Source of the DNA: Cryptomeria japonica
Lineage: Eukaryota; Streptophyta; Pinopsida; Cupressales; Cupressaceae
DNA: 64,000 nt
Direction: 5' to 3'
Assembly (NCBI RefSeq): GCF_030272615.1
Contig: NC_081409.1
Location: 615,024,755 to 615,088,754 of the forward strand
Part shown: piece after piece, positions 25,622-36,479 of the stretch
Position numbering within the stretch: position 1 is the first letter of the stretch
How the letters are laid out: each line of letters opens with the position of its first letter
Program-made: the position numbers and the translations under genes
Notes under the pieces: generated by a model
The model's input: the letters and a program-made list of their open reading frames with translations, nothing else
What the model was told of the DNA's origin: nothing
Database searches by the model: none

Positions 25622-27630
25622 ATCCATTCTCTCTACTTTTAATTAAATTTACATTTAATTAAATAGTTCACCCCAAATAAATAAATCTAATTTATTTAAT
25701 CCTCCACTTGCAACCACAATTAAAATAAAGCAATTTATTTTAATTAAATTCTATTATTCTCACCCACTTTCATTTTCCTACATCTCCCACTTGCCTCCTA
25801 AACCCCCTTCCTAAATTCTTATAGAACCCATCTAATCCTAATCAATTAGCCTAAATCCTTCAATTATCCCCTTTCCCTAAATTTGAGGATGTCACTTCTC
25901 AAATTTGGAGTGAAGTCTTCAAAGGCATTAAAGCCTTTATGGCTTCAACAAGCTAACTTGTTGAATACCCCCAAATTTGGAAGGACTCTTACAAATTTGT
26001 CCCCAAAGTCTTTCAAACCATTAATGGTTAACTAACCCTTTGTGGCATGGTTAGAGAATTTTTGCCTAACTCAACCCTCATCTAACCTAGGGGTCTCATC
26101 AAGCATTCATTGCTTTGACCATGGTTATCCCTTTAACCCTTTCACAAGAGTTTATCCTTTGGGTAAAAGCTTTATCCAATGGATAAACCTAACCTAACCT
26201 TAACCCTTACCTCCTAAGGTAACCATGAGGTCTTCTGAAGCATTTAATGCTTCTTACATCCCCTCTCAAGCAGTCTTATGTTGATAATTGTCACCATTTC
26301 ATTGGTGAGAATTGTAAACATGGATTGATAAATTTCAATCCTGACCCTTGATAGGATCATCCAATCCTAACCATCCATTGCCCTATTTCTCCTATAAATA
26401 GAGCCCTCATCCCTCATTCTCAAGATCCAAGTCTTTAGCATCATACTTATACTCATTTTTAGCAAAGCATTTAATCTCTCTTTGGAATATAAATAAATCT
26501 AATAATCATTTTAGAAGTATTTCTATCATCTTAGATAAATCATATAAACTAGTATATCATATTAGGATAGTATTTTACTAATGTTTTCATCTTATAGTCA
26601 CTAGTTTAGTTCATATCTAAAATCATGCATAAATAGGATGCATTCATACTAAGATTGATCAAAAGCATCCCTCATTCTCATGTTTGTCATCCTTAAGTCA
26701 CTTTGCTTAGTAATCTGAGAGCAAAGGCATTGGCTTGAGGGGTCTTGTGAGATAGAGAACAATGAAACACCCCTTGGGAAGTTGGGCTATTCCACATAGC
26801 TCCATAACTTTCACCAAGAGTCCCATTGGTGAGTGGGCAAGTATTTGAATATTTTTTTGCAATTTCCGTTTCATTGTACTGCTTTTCCCACATATAGATT
26901 TATCATCAAAAGGACGAACAAGATGATTGATTAGGATGATTTGGTACTCAAATTGAAAATGGATAAATCTAATTTGAATGACACGACTTCAAAGCTACTC
27001 AAGAGGATACACTAAAACAATAAGATAAATTATGGACTAAACCTTTGGCTTGAAGTAACAAGACCACAATGATGTAAACTAAGCTCTAAACTCAATATAG
27101 TCAAAAGAGCTAGTGATAATAGTCACTAAAAATGGGATGCAGATTCACAAATTATGATGTGATACCAAAGGTGACAAAAAGATCAACTCTTGATTTTATT
27201 TGATGAGCTTGAAAAAGTTTGATGATTGGATAAAAAGATTTGAGATCAATCCTCGACATTAGGAACAAAGTATGACAATGATGAGATGGTGATAACACAA
27301 GCTGACATAGGATGTAAACTAATGATGGTAACGACACAAAATTAAAATAATGACCAAGATGATGACTCAAAACCGGGGTGATAAAAGTGACAATGAAAAT
27401 CGAGACTCTGGTAGATGATAATGATGACGCTAAAAAGATCCGACACCAAGCTTGGGCAACAATAGGCCCAACTAAAGACATAATTCTGATATCACAATGA
27501 GACAATAAGGAGCAAACCCATTGAAGGATAGGAATAACTAGGAATATGTCAAATGTGATGTTTAACAACTTAGACTGATTTTGACAAAATATTATTTGGT
27601 GACACCAACACAACAAGCACTCAGGTCTGA
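25622..27630. mobile_element. unclassified 2-kb insertion in the gypsy coding region
   Basis: The gypsy frame breaks at about 25621 and resumes at about 27631, leaving a gene-free AT-rich insert. It holds a promoter-like TATA box (CCTATAAATAGAGCCC, near 26391), downstream T-rich sequence and a dense series of short inverted repeats (25915-26340). I could not fix a TG...CA end pair with a clean 5-bp duplication, so it may be a solo LTR with decayed ends or another transposon type. Confidence 0.5.
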
Positions 27631-28404
27631 TAAAATGACAAAATCGTAATAATTAATCATAGCATGTACCGATCCACTTTGAGATGTGGAGATGTTAATC
27701 TTGATTACTTTTGGTCAAAACAATTTGAACCTCTTAAACGTTTAAGTGATTCTCTTTTTCAATATTATCAAAGATGGAAGAATGAGATGATCTTATCCTT
27801 GAGAAAGCTAAGAGATCCCAATCCCATTCCTCTTCTTCATGATAGACCTATTCCTCTTCCTCATAATGGACTTGATCTTCATCCTACACCTTTTATTCCT
27901 CCTTTATATGATACAGTTTTACCTCCTACATCCTACAAAGGGAAGTGCCCAACATCTCCTATCTTTCAACATAAAGTACCTTCTCCTATGCATCCTTCTT
28001 TAAAGGAAGAGAAGAATCCTATACCTATTGATCCTAAACCCTCACAACCTTTAGCTAAAACTAAAAGAAACCGTTGTGCAAGAGAATGCCGATGGAGACG
28101 TCGTGCTAGAGCTTGTGAAATTTCTTCTCAACCAATTTCCTCCATAAAGACTCCAAATATTGACATGATCCCATTTTTCCAACCTTTGCCTAACCCTAGG
28201 GAGGAAGTTCAACATAAATCTCCAAGACATAAAATGCTTAAGAAAAATTATGGTTAATGTGCCATTCCTATTAAAGATCCTATTTTTATTAATCTTGATG
28301 AAGAGATGAATGAAAATGATGTTCATACTTCAATCATTTTCTTTAATTCACATGGGAAGTTTGAGCGAGCAACCTACTGCTTTGATTTTGGTGAATCTAT
28401 AATG
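27631..28404 (+). pseudogene. gypsy C-terminal coding region, part 1
   Basis: Continues the protease frame: NHSMYRSTLRCGDVNLDYFW, then EPLKRLSDSLFQYYQRW. A long proline-rich segment has repeated PIPLLHD / PIPLPHN motifs, and a basic patch reads KRNRCARECRWRRRARACEI. A stop at 28255-28257 interrupts it, after which the same frame continues through HGKFERATYCFDFGESIM to the LINE boundary. The basic patch could bind nucleic acid or act as a nuclear-localisation signal, but nothing supports a specific role. No RT motif is present. Confidence 0.6.
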
Positions 28405-28559
28405 GAATGCTGAAGACGCTAGTGCTCAAGGACAATAGGTTGGTCATGATAGTGAAAAGTCAAGGAGCGGTCAGGATGACAACATAGTTGTTGAAGATGG
28501 GGACCCACAAAAGGAGGGGATTCTAGATGACCCAGGAAAGGGATCCTGTGATGTGGGGG

Positions 28560-29957
28560 GGGGGGGTGGAGTAAACCTTGGGCCTCCCTCTTTGGTATCA
28601 AACCTGTTGGTAAGTCGACATTCCCTCCTATTAATAATATTTCGAAACTGACTTCTGGGTTTTTTGTGATTGTTGTCCCTGGTCAGGTAATAGATCACAA
28701 TATCTATGTTATGGCTTTATCATCAATTGGAAAATTTATGGGCACTAGGCCTAACATTGATGTCGTTAGATCTTTCGCTAAGAGGAGATGGCACCTGAAA
28801 GGGCAGATTGAAATTACAGCTATGGCTAAAGGTTTTTTCTCTTTTGCCTTCACTTGTGAAGAAGACTTGTCTAATGTTCTTTGTGGAGGCCCTTGGGTTA
28901 CTGGGAAGAATTCATTGGCTTTGAAGTGTTTGTCCCCTAATTTGGATATGAATGATGGTATTTTTGGTTCTGCCCCTGTTTGGGTTATATTGCCTAGTTT
29001 TCCCTTGGAGTTCTGGCATGAGGATGTATTTAAGGGTTTGGCTAGCTCATTTGGGGAACTTCTTTCTGTTGACTCAATGATGATGACAAGGAAAAGAATG
29101 GTTTATGTGTGGATATGTGTTTGTGTTAATCAAAATACCAATCTCCCATGCTCAATGGATATCATTTCTAAGTTGGGGAAATGGACCCAACAAGTTGAGT
29201 TTAAGACTATGCCTTTTGTCTATTTTTAAATGCAAAAAATCTGGGCATTGGGCTAAAAAATGTCCTCTGCAGATTAATAAGGTTGTTGCCCCCCTAAAAT
29301 GAATTTCAAAAGCAACAATGTCTTGCATAAGAAGAATCAAAGGTGGCTCAGAATGAATATGGTAGTATTGAGACGGTCAAGGATATTGCTAATCAGGGGG
29401 ACCTGAAGGGATTTGCTTCTTCTGGTCCAATTCAATTAGAGAAAGATGGAGATATTGATGTTATCAAGACTAAATCGCAAGTCCAACATGAGGATATTAC
29501 TGATATGGTAAAAGGTAATAGTGAGGATGGTTTTGGTGAAACAAAGCATTGTTTTGATGAAGATGGTCGTATGCCTAATCAAGTTGTTCAACAACTTGAG
29601 GAAGGAGAAATTGATGTTGGAATTAATGTTGTTGGAGCTACTTTTACTAGTCCTAAGAGAATGGAAAGGGATGATCTAAATGAGGCTATAAATTGCATGT
29701 GCTCTCAATATGAGGAAAATGTGAAGTCTACCTATCTTGCGGAGGAGAGGTCCTCTCTCCCCCAAAACTTGTTGGAGGAAAAGCGAAGTGAGTCTGGTGG
29801 TTGGAGCGGTCCATTAAAATCAGGGAAAGATAATCACTTGCCGACCCAAGAGGCTGTGAGGGGTGAAGCTTCACTTAACCAAGTAGAGAAAACAAAATCT
29901 AAGAAATCTGGACAAACTGCTAGGGCTTCACATGTTGGTTGTTTCTACAAGGTATAA
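28560..29957 (+). pseudogene. LINE copy B ORF1 (DUF4283 and CCHC knuckle)
   Basis: ORF1 RNA-binding protein. The DUF4283 domain is open at 28666-29227: FAKRRWHLKGQIEITAMAKG, FFSFAFTCEEDLSNVLCGGPW, PNLDMNDGIFGSAPVWVILP and SFPLEFWHEDVFKGLASSFG. After a frameshift near 29220 comes a knuckle-like FKCKKSGHWAKKCPL, which lacks the first Cys of CCHC. A third piece (29343-29957) is acidic and Ser/Lys-rich and is the usual variable C-terminal tail. A run of G at 28555-28566 coincides with a frame break at the N-terminus. The true start was not identified. Confidence 0.8.
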
Positions 29958-30104
29958 ACATAAAGCTGATACTGCAACACTGAGTACCACTCCTGGTAGA
30001 AAATATACTAAATGGTTGAGAGAAAAATACTGCAGGCATAACTTAGCGGATGGTAGTTAAAGGACCATCTATGAGGTTTGCTCCCCTGGTAAAAAAAGAA
30101 ATTT

Positions 30105-30537
30105 ATTTCCTGGAACATAAGGGGACTCAATGCGCCCCATAAATAAGATACAGTTCATAAGATGATGAGGGATCATAAGCCAGATATTGTCCTTATACAA
30201 GAAACTAAAATGATTAAGGAAAAGGTGAGAAATCTAAAGTTTTTCAAGCATTGTGGGGTGGCTGGTAGTAGTTCGGAAGATACTTTGGGTGGGACTGCTA
30301 GTTTTTGGAATTTGAATTACATTAAGGGTGAAATCTTGGATGTTGATTTCAATTTTGTTTTTGTTAGATTTCACCATATTAGAGATGATTTTTTATTTGT
30401 TCTCTCTAATATCTATGCTCCCAACTCTAAAGCTGATAGGAATAAGTTTTGGAAGAAACTGGAGGTTCATCGCTCCAAGCATTGTAATGAAAATTGGATT
30501 ATTATGGGAGATTTTAATACTCCCCTTCACAATTATG
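30105..30537 (+). pseudogene. LINE copy B ORF2 endonuclease, N-terminal part
   Basis: Apurinic-type endonuclease start of ORF2. It shows KKFISWNIRGLNAPHK (catalytic Asn motif), one stop, then DHKPDIVLIQETKM (catalytic Glu), FVFVRFHH, VLSNIYAPNSKADR and ENWIIMGDFNTPLHNYEK (Asp and Asn). The frame runs into the LTR element at 30543, where the 5-bp duplication AGAAG begins at 30538. It continues at 42296. Confidence 0.9.
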
Positions 30538-30542
30538 AGAAG

Positions 30543-31441
30543 TGTTGGCATATGGACACTCCAATGAGAAATTGTGTGTGATTGAAGGTTTTGTCATTGA
30601 TGGCAACCTTGCAATCCTATGGCACCAGCAAAGCATTACTAAGGCAACCTTGCAATCCTATGGCACTGGCAAAGCATTACTCAAGCAACCTTGCAATCCT
30701 ATGGCACCGGCAAGACATTATACCGGCAAAGCATTACTCAAACAAAACAGTGCTCTGGCATTAACAAAATCAATCTACACTGGCATAGAAGATGTACACC
30801 GGCACATAAGGAAATATGTATATCGGCATAGAGGCTGACATGATTTCTGATATGTAATATTTTGTTTATCATTGTAAGCCGACTTGGCAAATTGTAAAAT
30901 GGCTCTTGTATATAAAAGAGATCATTGTAGGCATTTGTAGGATATGGATAGAATGCAATAAATAAATTATAAGGTAGACCTAATGTGCGAATTGTAGGTC
31001 AAGGGTATATGTAAAGAATAGAGCAAGAACCGGTACTGAATCTGGCATTGAAGATGCTATTGTAAAGAAGTACAGAATATTGGATTTGTGTAAATCCTCA
31101 TTGTAAGTTAGTGTGACTTCTTATTGAGCAGTGAGCTCTAGGCAGTTGGCCTTCATGCATGTGTAGGCCCCTATTGTAAGTAATATTCTCTTATTGGCCA
31201 GTAAGTGAATATTGTGGGTCACAAATCCCAGCGATGTTTTTCCCACACCGAGTTTCCTCATTAAACATCTTGCATTATGGTGTTCTTTTCATGTGGATGC
31301 TTTTGATTCTGTTATTTGCATTAATTCTTGCATACCGGTATACTGTTACTTTATATTCTGCATATTCAGTTTTAAGAAAATTTCATTACCGGTCAGATAC
31401 TGATTCACCCCCCCCTCTCAGTATCTATGGGAACCCTAACA
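30543..31441 (+). repeat. 5' LTR of the non-autonomous element
   Basis: 899 bp, TGTTGG...TAACA. It begins with TTTTGTCATTGATGGCAAC at about +46, then three 41-bp tandem units (about 30602-30724, each with CAACCTTGCAATCCTATGGC). TATATAAAAG at 30909-30918 is a good TATA box, placing the transcript start about 500 bp before the LTR end. Confidence 0.92.
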
Positions 31442-31443
31442 AT

Positions 31444-31455
31444 TGGTATCAGAGC
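31444..31455 (+). other. primer-binding site, tRNA-iMet type
   Basis: TGGTATCAGAGC starts three bases after the LTR end at 31441, identical to the site in copia 1. Confidence 0.93.
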
Positions 31456-31512
31456 TTGGTCCTCTATTTTCAGAAGCCTAACAGCTTGAGGAAGATCTTG
31501 ACACCGGCAGAG

Positions 31513-32658
31513 ATGGAAAATCTGATGAAGCAACTTGAAGGAGCTCTTACTGACTATGATGCAGAGAAGTTGAAAAATATCAAATTAGAAGATGATTTAA
31601 AAGCAACTCAGGACATTATTCAGGAACTTCAAGAAAATCTTACTGTTACAAGAAACAAGAGAAGAGAACTTTGTGAAAAATTGCAAAATGAAAATGATGA
31701 AAAGGAATCACTAAATGATATGATAAGCAAATTGAAACAAGAGATCATGACAACAAAAAATGAAATGCAGGATATGACTATGAGATTATACAAAGAGATT
31801 GAGGACAGAAAGAAGAATGAAGAAGAATTGACCAGAAGACTAAGTGATGCAACAAATGAGAACACAAGACTTAGCTATGAAAATGACATGTTGAAGATAG
31901 ATCTGATGCACACTCAAAATGACTCGAATGAACTAATGAGACAAAAAGAGATCTTGGAAAGGGAATTGGAAACTGCAAATCAACACAAAGAAAAATTCAA
32001 GAAAAGCTCAGAAGAACTTGGTACCTTATTGAAGAATAAAAAACCCAAAGGTGACACTTCTGGAGTTGGATTTGAAGTTGGAGAAAGCTCCGGTACTGCA
32101 AATACCCAGGATCAAAGCAAACCGGTAAGACCCTCTAATACTTACAAATTCAATGGAAAATGCTTTAACTGTAATAAATATGGTCATAGGGCAAATGAAT
32201 GTAGATCTAGGAATTATCAGAACATCAATCCTCCCACCGGTCAATGCACCAAATGCAACAAAATTGGTCATAACTTTGAAAATTGCAGAATGAATGTAAG
32301 ATGTTATGTTTGTGGAAGATTTGGTCATTTATCAAATAAATGCAGAACACAAACCGACATAGGTTATGGGAAAGCTATTCAGAAAAATAATGTAACTTGT
32401 TATGCATGTAACAAGATTGGTCATATTGCTAAATTCTGTAGAAGTAAAGGTACACCGGTAGATAACAAAAGTACTAGCTTTAAAGGTAAAGAAAAGGTTG
32501 AAGAGGTTAAGAAAGAATTTTCAAAGCAATGGGTTAGAAAAGGTGATCTTACTCCTCCATCGGTAGAACCAACAAATGCTTCACCGGCAGGACAATATGA
32601 TGCTCCACCGGCAGGACAGAGCAATGCTCCATCGGCAGGATGTTCTTCATCAAATTGA
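31513..32658 (+). CDS. coiled-coil protein with four CCHC zinc knuckles (Gag-like)
   Basis: An uninterrupted ORF of 381 residues and the only sizeable intact coding sequence in its element. I chose ATG 31513 (MENLMKQLEGALTDYD) because the open frame upstream is LTR sequence. Residues about 1-170 are a long charged heptad-rich coiled coil (for example KLQNENDEKESLNDMISKLK). Residues about 205-315 hold four knuckles of C-x2-C-x4-H-x4-C form: CFNCNKYGHRANEC, CTKCNKIGHNFENC, CYVCGRFGHLSNKC and CYACNKIGHIAKFC. All ligands are present. The tail has three PAGQ-like repeats. By position just after the primer site it is the element's Gag or nucleocapsid, but the usual capsid core is replaced by a coiled coil. 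It would bind RNA and oligomerise; that role is inferred. Confidence 0.85.
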   Translation: MENLMKQLEGALTDYDAEKLKNIKLEDDLKATQDIIQELQENLTVTRNKRRELCEKLQNENDEKESLNDMISKLKQEIMTTKNEMQDMTMRLYKEIEDRKKNEEELTRRLSDATNENTRLSYENDMLKIDLMHTQNDSNELMRQKEILERELETANQHKEKFKKSSEELGTLLKNKKPKGDTSGVGFEVGESSGTANTQDQSKPVRPSNTYKFNGKCFNCNKYGHRANECRSRNYQNINPPTGQCTKCNKIGHNFENCRMNVRCYVCGRFGHLSNKCRTQTDIGYGKAIQKNNVTCYACNKIGHIAKFCRSKGTPVDNKSTSFKGKEKVEEVKKEFSKQWVRKGDLTPPSVEPTNASPAGQYDAPPAGQSNAPSAGCSSSN

Positions 32659-32964
32659 AGAAAATTATCTTGAGGGTTTGGCAATTTAATGACACATGTG
32701 CTATTATTCCCTTGGTTAGAGAAAAGAAGTTGAAAATCCTTCATTACTGGCAAATAAAGTTGAGTTAATACATTGCCGACAAACAATTAATGTGGTAGGT
32801 AGCAGAAAAGACTTTATAAAATAAGGTTTTTGGCTCCATTTCATTTCACCGTGAATTCAAACTTTCAGAGAGTGCGAAGATTTCTGAGCTAAGGCATTCC
32901 GAGCAAAGAGGCAAAGCACTTCAACAATCAATCCATCCAAAGGAAGAAAAAGGTATTTATCATC

Positions 32965-35900
32965 ATGGCATCCTCCTCTACACATGACTTCATAGAAAAC
33001 CCTACAGTAGTCAAGGTTATAAAATGCCCTAGGCCCGTGTTTGAGCTAGTTCTTGAGGTAGCTAAGAAAGATGACAATACAGGTGCTTTTTCCCAAATTC
33101 CAAAGGGTGTTGTTTATGCAGAAGACCCTAGAATGTACATTCATTGCAACATAGAGGAATTAGGTGATGAAGAAATCAAAAATATGTATAAATTTGTTAT
33201 ATGTGACAATGCCAGAAATGTGAAACCTGAACATAAAATTGTTGAAACCCTAGGATTCACTGAAATCCTCTACATTCCTGAATTTCCAAAGGAAGTGGTT
33301 AGGATAGTTCTTAGCAGGGTACATGGCTCATTCTTTTGGCTTGACTCAGTGCATAAAATTACAAAGGTAGTTGTGAAAGTAGTAATAGGGTTACCTTCCA
33401 TCGGTACCAGACCCCACAAAACCAAGAAGGTCTCCAATGACCTAGTAATGAAATTAATTGGTGCAACATCCGACAAAAGATCATTGAGGGTTAATGATGT
33501 GACCGATACAAATGTGAGATTCATTAGCATGATTCTAGGTTACAAAGAAACTCATGCAAATAGGCTTAACTTTGTTTCCATTTTATGCATAAAAAGTGCT
33601 TATGACATGGTTAAGGACAATGTAAAAATTGATATCTGTGAATGGTTAAAAGATGAGTTAATTGACAATTTGGCAAAAATCAAGAAGGATAAGAAAGGAA
33701 CCTTTAGATTTGGAAATTTGCTTGTATGCTTAATGTTACATATAACCAAATAGGCTCCCGATATAGGCAACAAGGATTTTGGATTTGACATACCGGTAGG
33801 AAAACAATTGTCTGACTTGTTCAACAACATGGGTGAAAACAGAGAAAATAAAATCAATGAGTATTTTCAAGCACTAAAGGTCAGAATGAATAAAAGGATC
33901 AGACTATCATAGGAAATTGTGAACAAATATAAGGATGATATATGCTTTGTAATAAAAAAGTTTGAGATCTAGATGGAAGCAGGCATCCCAAGAACAATCT
34001 GGGTTACAAAGATGGGGTATGAAACAGATGACCACATAGTGGAAACTTATGCCAAAGCACTTCTAGAAGCCCCCAATGAACCAAAGGAAGAAGTATTTGG
34101 TAGTGCTGAGACCATCGAAAATCAAATTCAATCTAAAAAGAGAGTAAAGAAAGTTGAGGCATTTGTGAGGAAAGGAACCAGGCAAGCAAAAGCCATAAAA
34201 GATGATGTATTAAAGAAAACCGGCATAACAAAAGAGGAGTTGGCAGCCCAATAGCCTGAAACTCATATATCACTAGTAGATACCTGCTCAGAAGGAGATA
34301 TGCCAACAAATTTCAAAAGAGTTGTTAGGAAAAGAGACCCCTCACCGGTATCCACTCCTTCACCTAGAAGGACAAGACAAGCAACAAGCTGTGAGGTCTC
34401 CAGTCAAGAAAGACACACCTAAGAAAAAGCTGACCCCCCAAAAGAAGAAGAAGACAAACATTGACTTGGCCCCTTTTGACATATTATTGAATGAGATCAC
34501 AGAGGAAGGTAAATTGAAAAACATAGGGAAAATCTATGACACCCTATCAGATGATGAAAAAGGACAAGTCGAGGAAAGTGTTATATTACACATGGACATG
34601 TATAAAAAGTTTTTGATGTAAGTCCTAAAAGAAATTCCCGATGAATTATATAAAAGACTTGAGGCCAGAAGGCAAGGAATAGTTGAGTTGGATAAGAAAA
34701 TTAAAATAGAAAAATTACTTGCAGTATACCCGGTCAACTCACCTAAGGAAATTGATGATTTGATAGCTTAGGCCAACCAGATAGTTTTTTCCACTGCACA
34801 CCGGCAAATTTCACTGATGGCAGGTAGAGTTACAGATTTCAGAGGAAACAGAAAATGGCTGGGACATATTTTTGGTTGAAAAAGAAAAATAAGAAGAATA
34901 TAGGAATCCCAAGCCCATTCTGGTATATGAAAAGGACAAAGGGAAAGGTAAAGTTGGTGGACCACCAAGTATCAATGTTAGAGACAACTTACCCCCACCT
35001 CCTTTAAATACTCCACCGGTAAAAACAACAACTGCAGAAGATCAACCGACAGCTGAGAGCATGGACATAGAGGATAATAATCCTAATCCTGAAGTCCTAT
35101 ATACTGTGAATGTTGATACTCAAAAAATCAACATAGTGGTAGATAAGGATACCACAGATAAATCTGATAACAAAGAGCAGCCGACAATAGGAAACAAAGA
35201 GCAACCGGAAACAGGAAACAAAGAGCAACCAACAGCAGATTCAGAGAAAAAGATGGAATCTGGAACACAAACAGAGAAACCAACAGAGCTAAAGGCTCCA
35301 GAACAGATGCCATCGGTAAGTAATGATGTAGGAAAAACTGTGCTTAAAGAGATGGAGACACAAACAGACCTACCAGAGGTCAATACCAGCATGGTCACTT
35401 ACACCGACACTCAGTTTATTGGGTCACCATCAAATTTAACAGAGGTATTGCTCAAATCTATCAAGAAAATAATTGATTATAGCTCACAAGCCTATAAAGC
35501 GATAGATGATTCAATTCCAATTTTGAAATCAATAGCTCCCAATTGTAATATAGCCAACAAAGATTCTTTAGGCCAGTTGGATACACTTTGTAAATATATT
35601 TTTCGAAATTTTGAGCAAACAAAGGTAGAAACTGTAAAGGAAAGTGTAGAAAAAGAGAAACAAAAATTCTTTGAGGAAGGAATAAAGAAGTGTAACAGAG
35701 AATTTGACACACTTCTACTGGAACTGTGCAATTTATTGAAAGAGTGCAAAACTCTGTACAAAGATACCTGTAAGATAAACTTTTTGACCACGGATGTAGA
35801 CAAAAAGATGAGCAAGGTACAGGAAGAGATCAATAAACTTGCTGATAATTTTGTTAACTCACCCGATACATTATCAGTTTTTGAGGAAAAGATAACAAAT

Positions 35901-36191
35901 TTTGAGGAAGAATTGCTCAAATTAGAAAGAGAAAAAGAGAAAATAATAAACAAGGCAAAATTTTTGAGATCTAAACTAAGTCCAAGATTGGACTATTTAG
36001 CATCTCTGCGTAAGGAAATCTCAGAGGCACTAACACAGGGTAGCGAAACACCGACAGAGCACTTGCAGCATCTCACCGGTACAGTATACAAAACTGAGAT
36101 AGCAATAAAGGAGAGCAAGAAGTTTATGGATGGCATAAACTTAATTTTGGGAGATATTCTTCAGATAATAACTACCCAACTACAAGGTTGA
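32965..36191 (+). pseudogene. long second ORF of the non-autonomous element (unknown, possibly Env-like)
   Basis: Starts at ATG 32965 (MASSSTHDFIENPTVVKVIK) and, allowing for lesions, runs to 36191, roughly 1070 codons. Stops occur near 33752, 33911, 33971, 34253, 34767 and 34876. At least two frame changes occur near 34320-34400 and 34900. The N-terminal 260 residues form a globular domain (LPSIGTRPHKTKKVSNDLVM, then GTFRFGNLLVCLMLHITK). The middle is lysine-rich. The C-terminal 376 residues (35061-36191, open) have three NKEQPTxG-type repeats and then a long coiled coil (FEEELLKLEREKEKIINKAK). It has no protease, RT or integrase motif. A position 3' of gag with a coiled-coil C-terminus matches what is described for the env-like ORF of SIRE elements; no signal peptide or membrane segment is evident. 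Confidence 0.65.
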
Positions 36192-36383
36192 GGTTATAAA
36201 TTGGTACAACTACAAAATCTACTAACCTTTGTCATTGATGCCAAAGGGGGAGTAGTAGATGAGAAAATTCAAAACACAAGGATCACATGCTCAGGGGGAG
36301 CTCTCAAATTTTTGTTTAACATTTTTGGTAACATTTTTTTGGTCTACACATTTTTGGATATCTTTTTGAAATTTCTCATGAGT

Positions 36384-36475
36384 GTTGCCATCAATGCCAA
36401 AGGGGGAGATTGTTGGCATATGGACACTCCAATGAGACATTGTGTGTGATTGAAGGTTTTGTCATTGATGGCAAC
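36384..36475 (+). promoter_or_regulatory. polypurine tract enclosed by an 18-bp inverted repeat
   Basis: The tract AAAGGGGGAGAT (36399-36410) abuts the 3' LTR start at 36411. GTTGCCATCAATGCCAAA at 36384-36401 pairs with TTTGTCATTGATGGCAAC at 36458-36475 (17 of 18 positions). The tract and the first ~47 bp of the LTR therefore form the loop. Further purine tracts AAAGGGGGAG (36243-36252) and AGGGGGAG (about 36294-36301) lie upstream. Confidence 0.8.
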
Positions 36476-36479
36476 CTTG

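Noticed and set aside
31234-31512. N-terminal extension of the zinc-knuckle ORF to an upstream ATG
   Set aside because: The extension translates the 5' LTR and primer-binding site; ATG 31513 lies in the internal region and starts the charged coiled coil.
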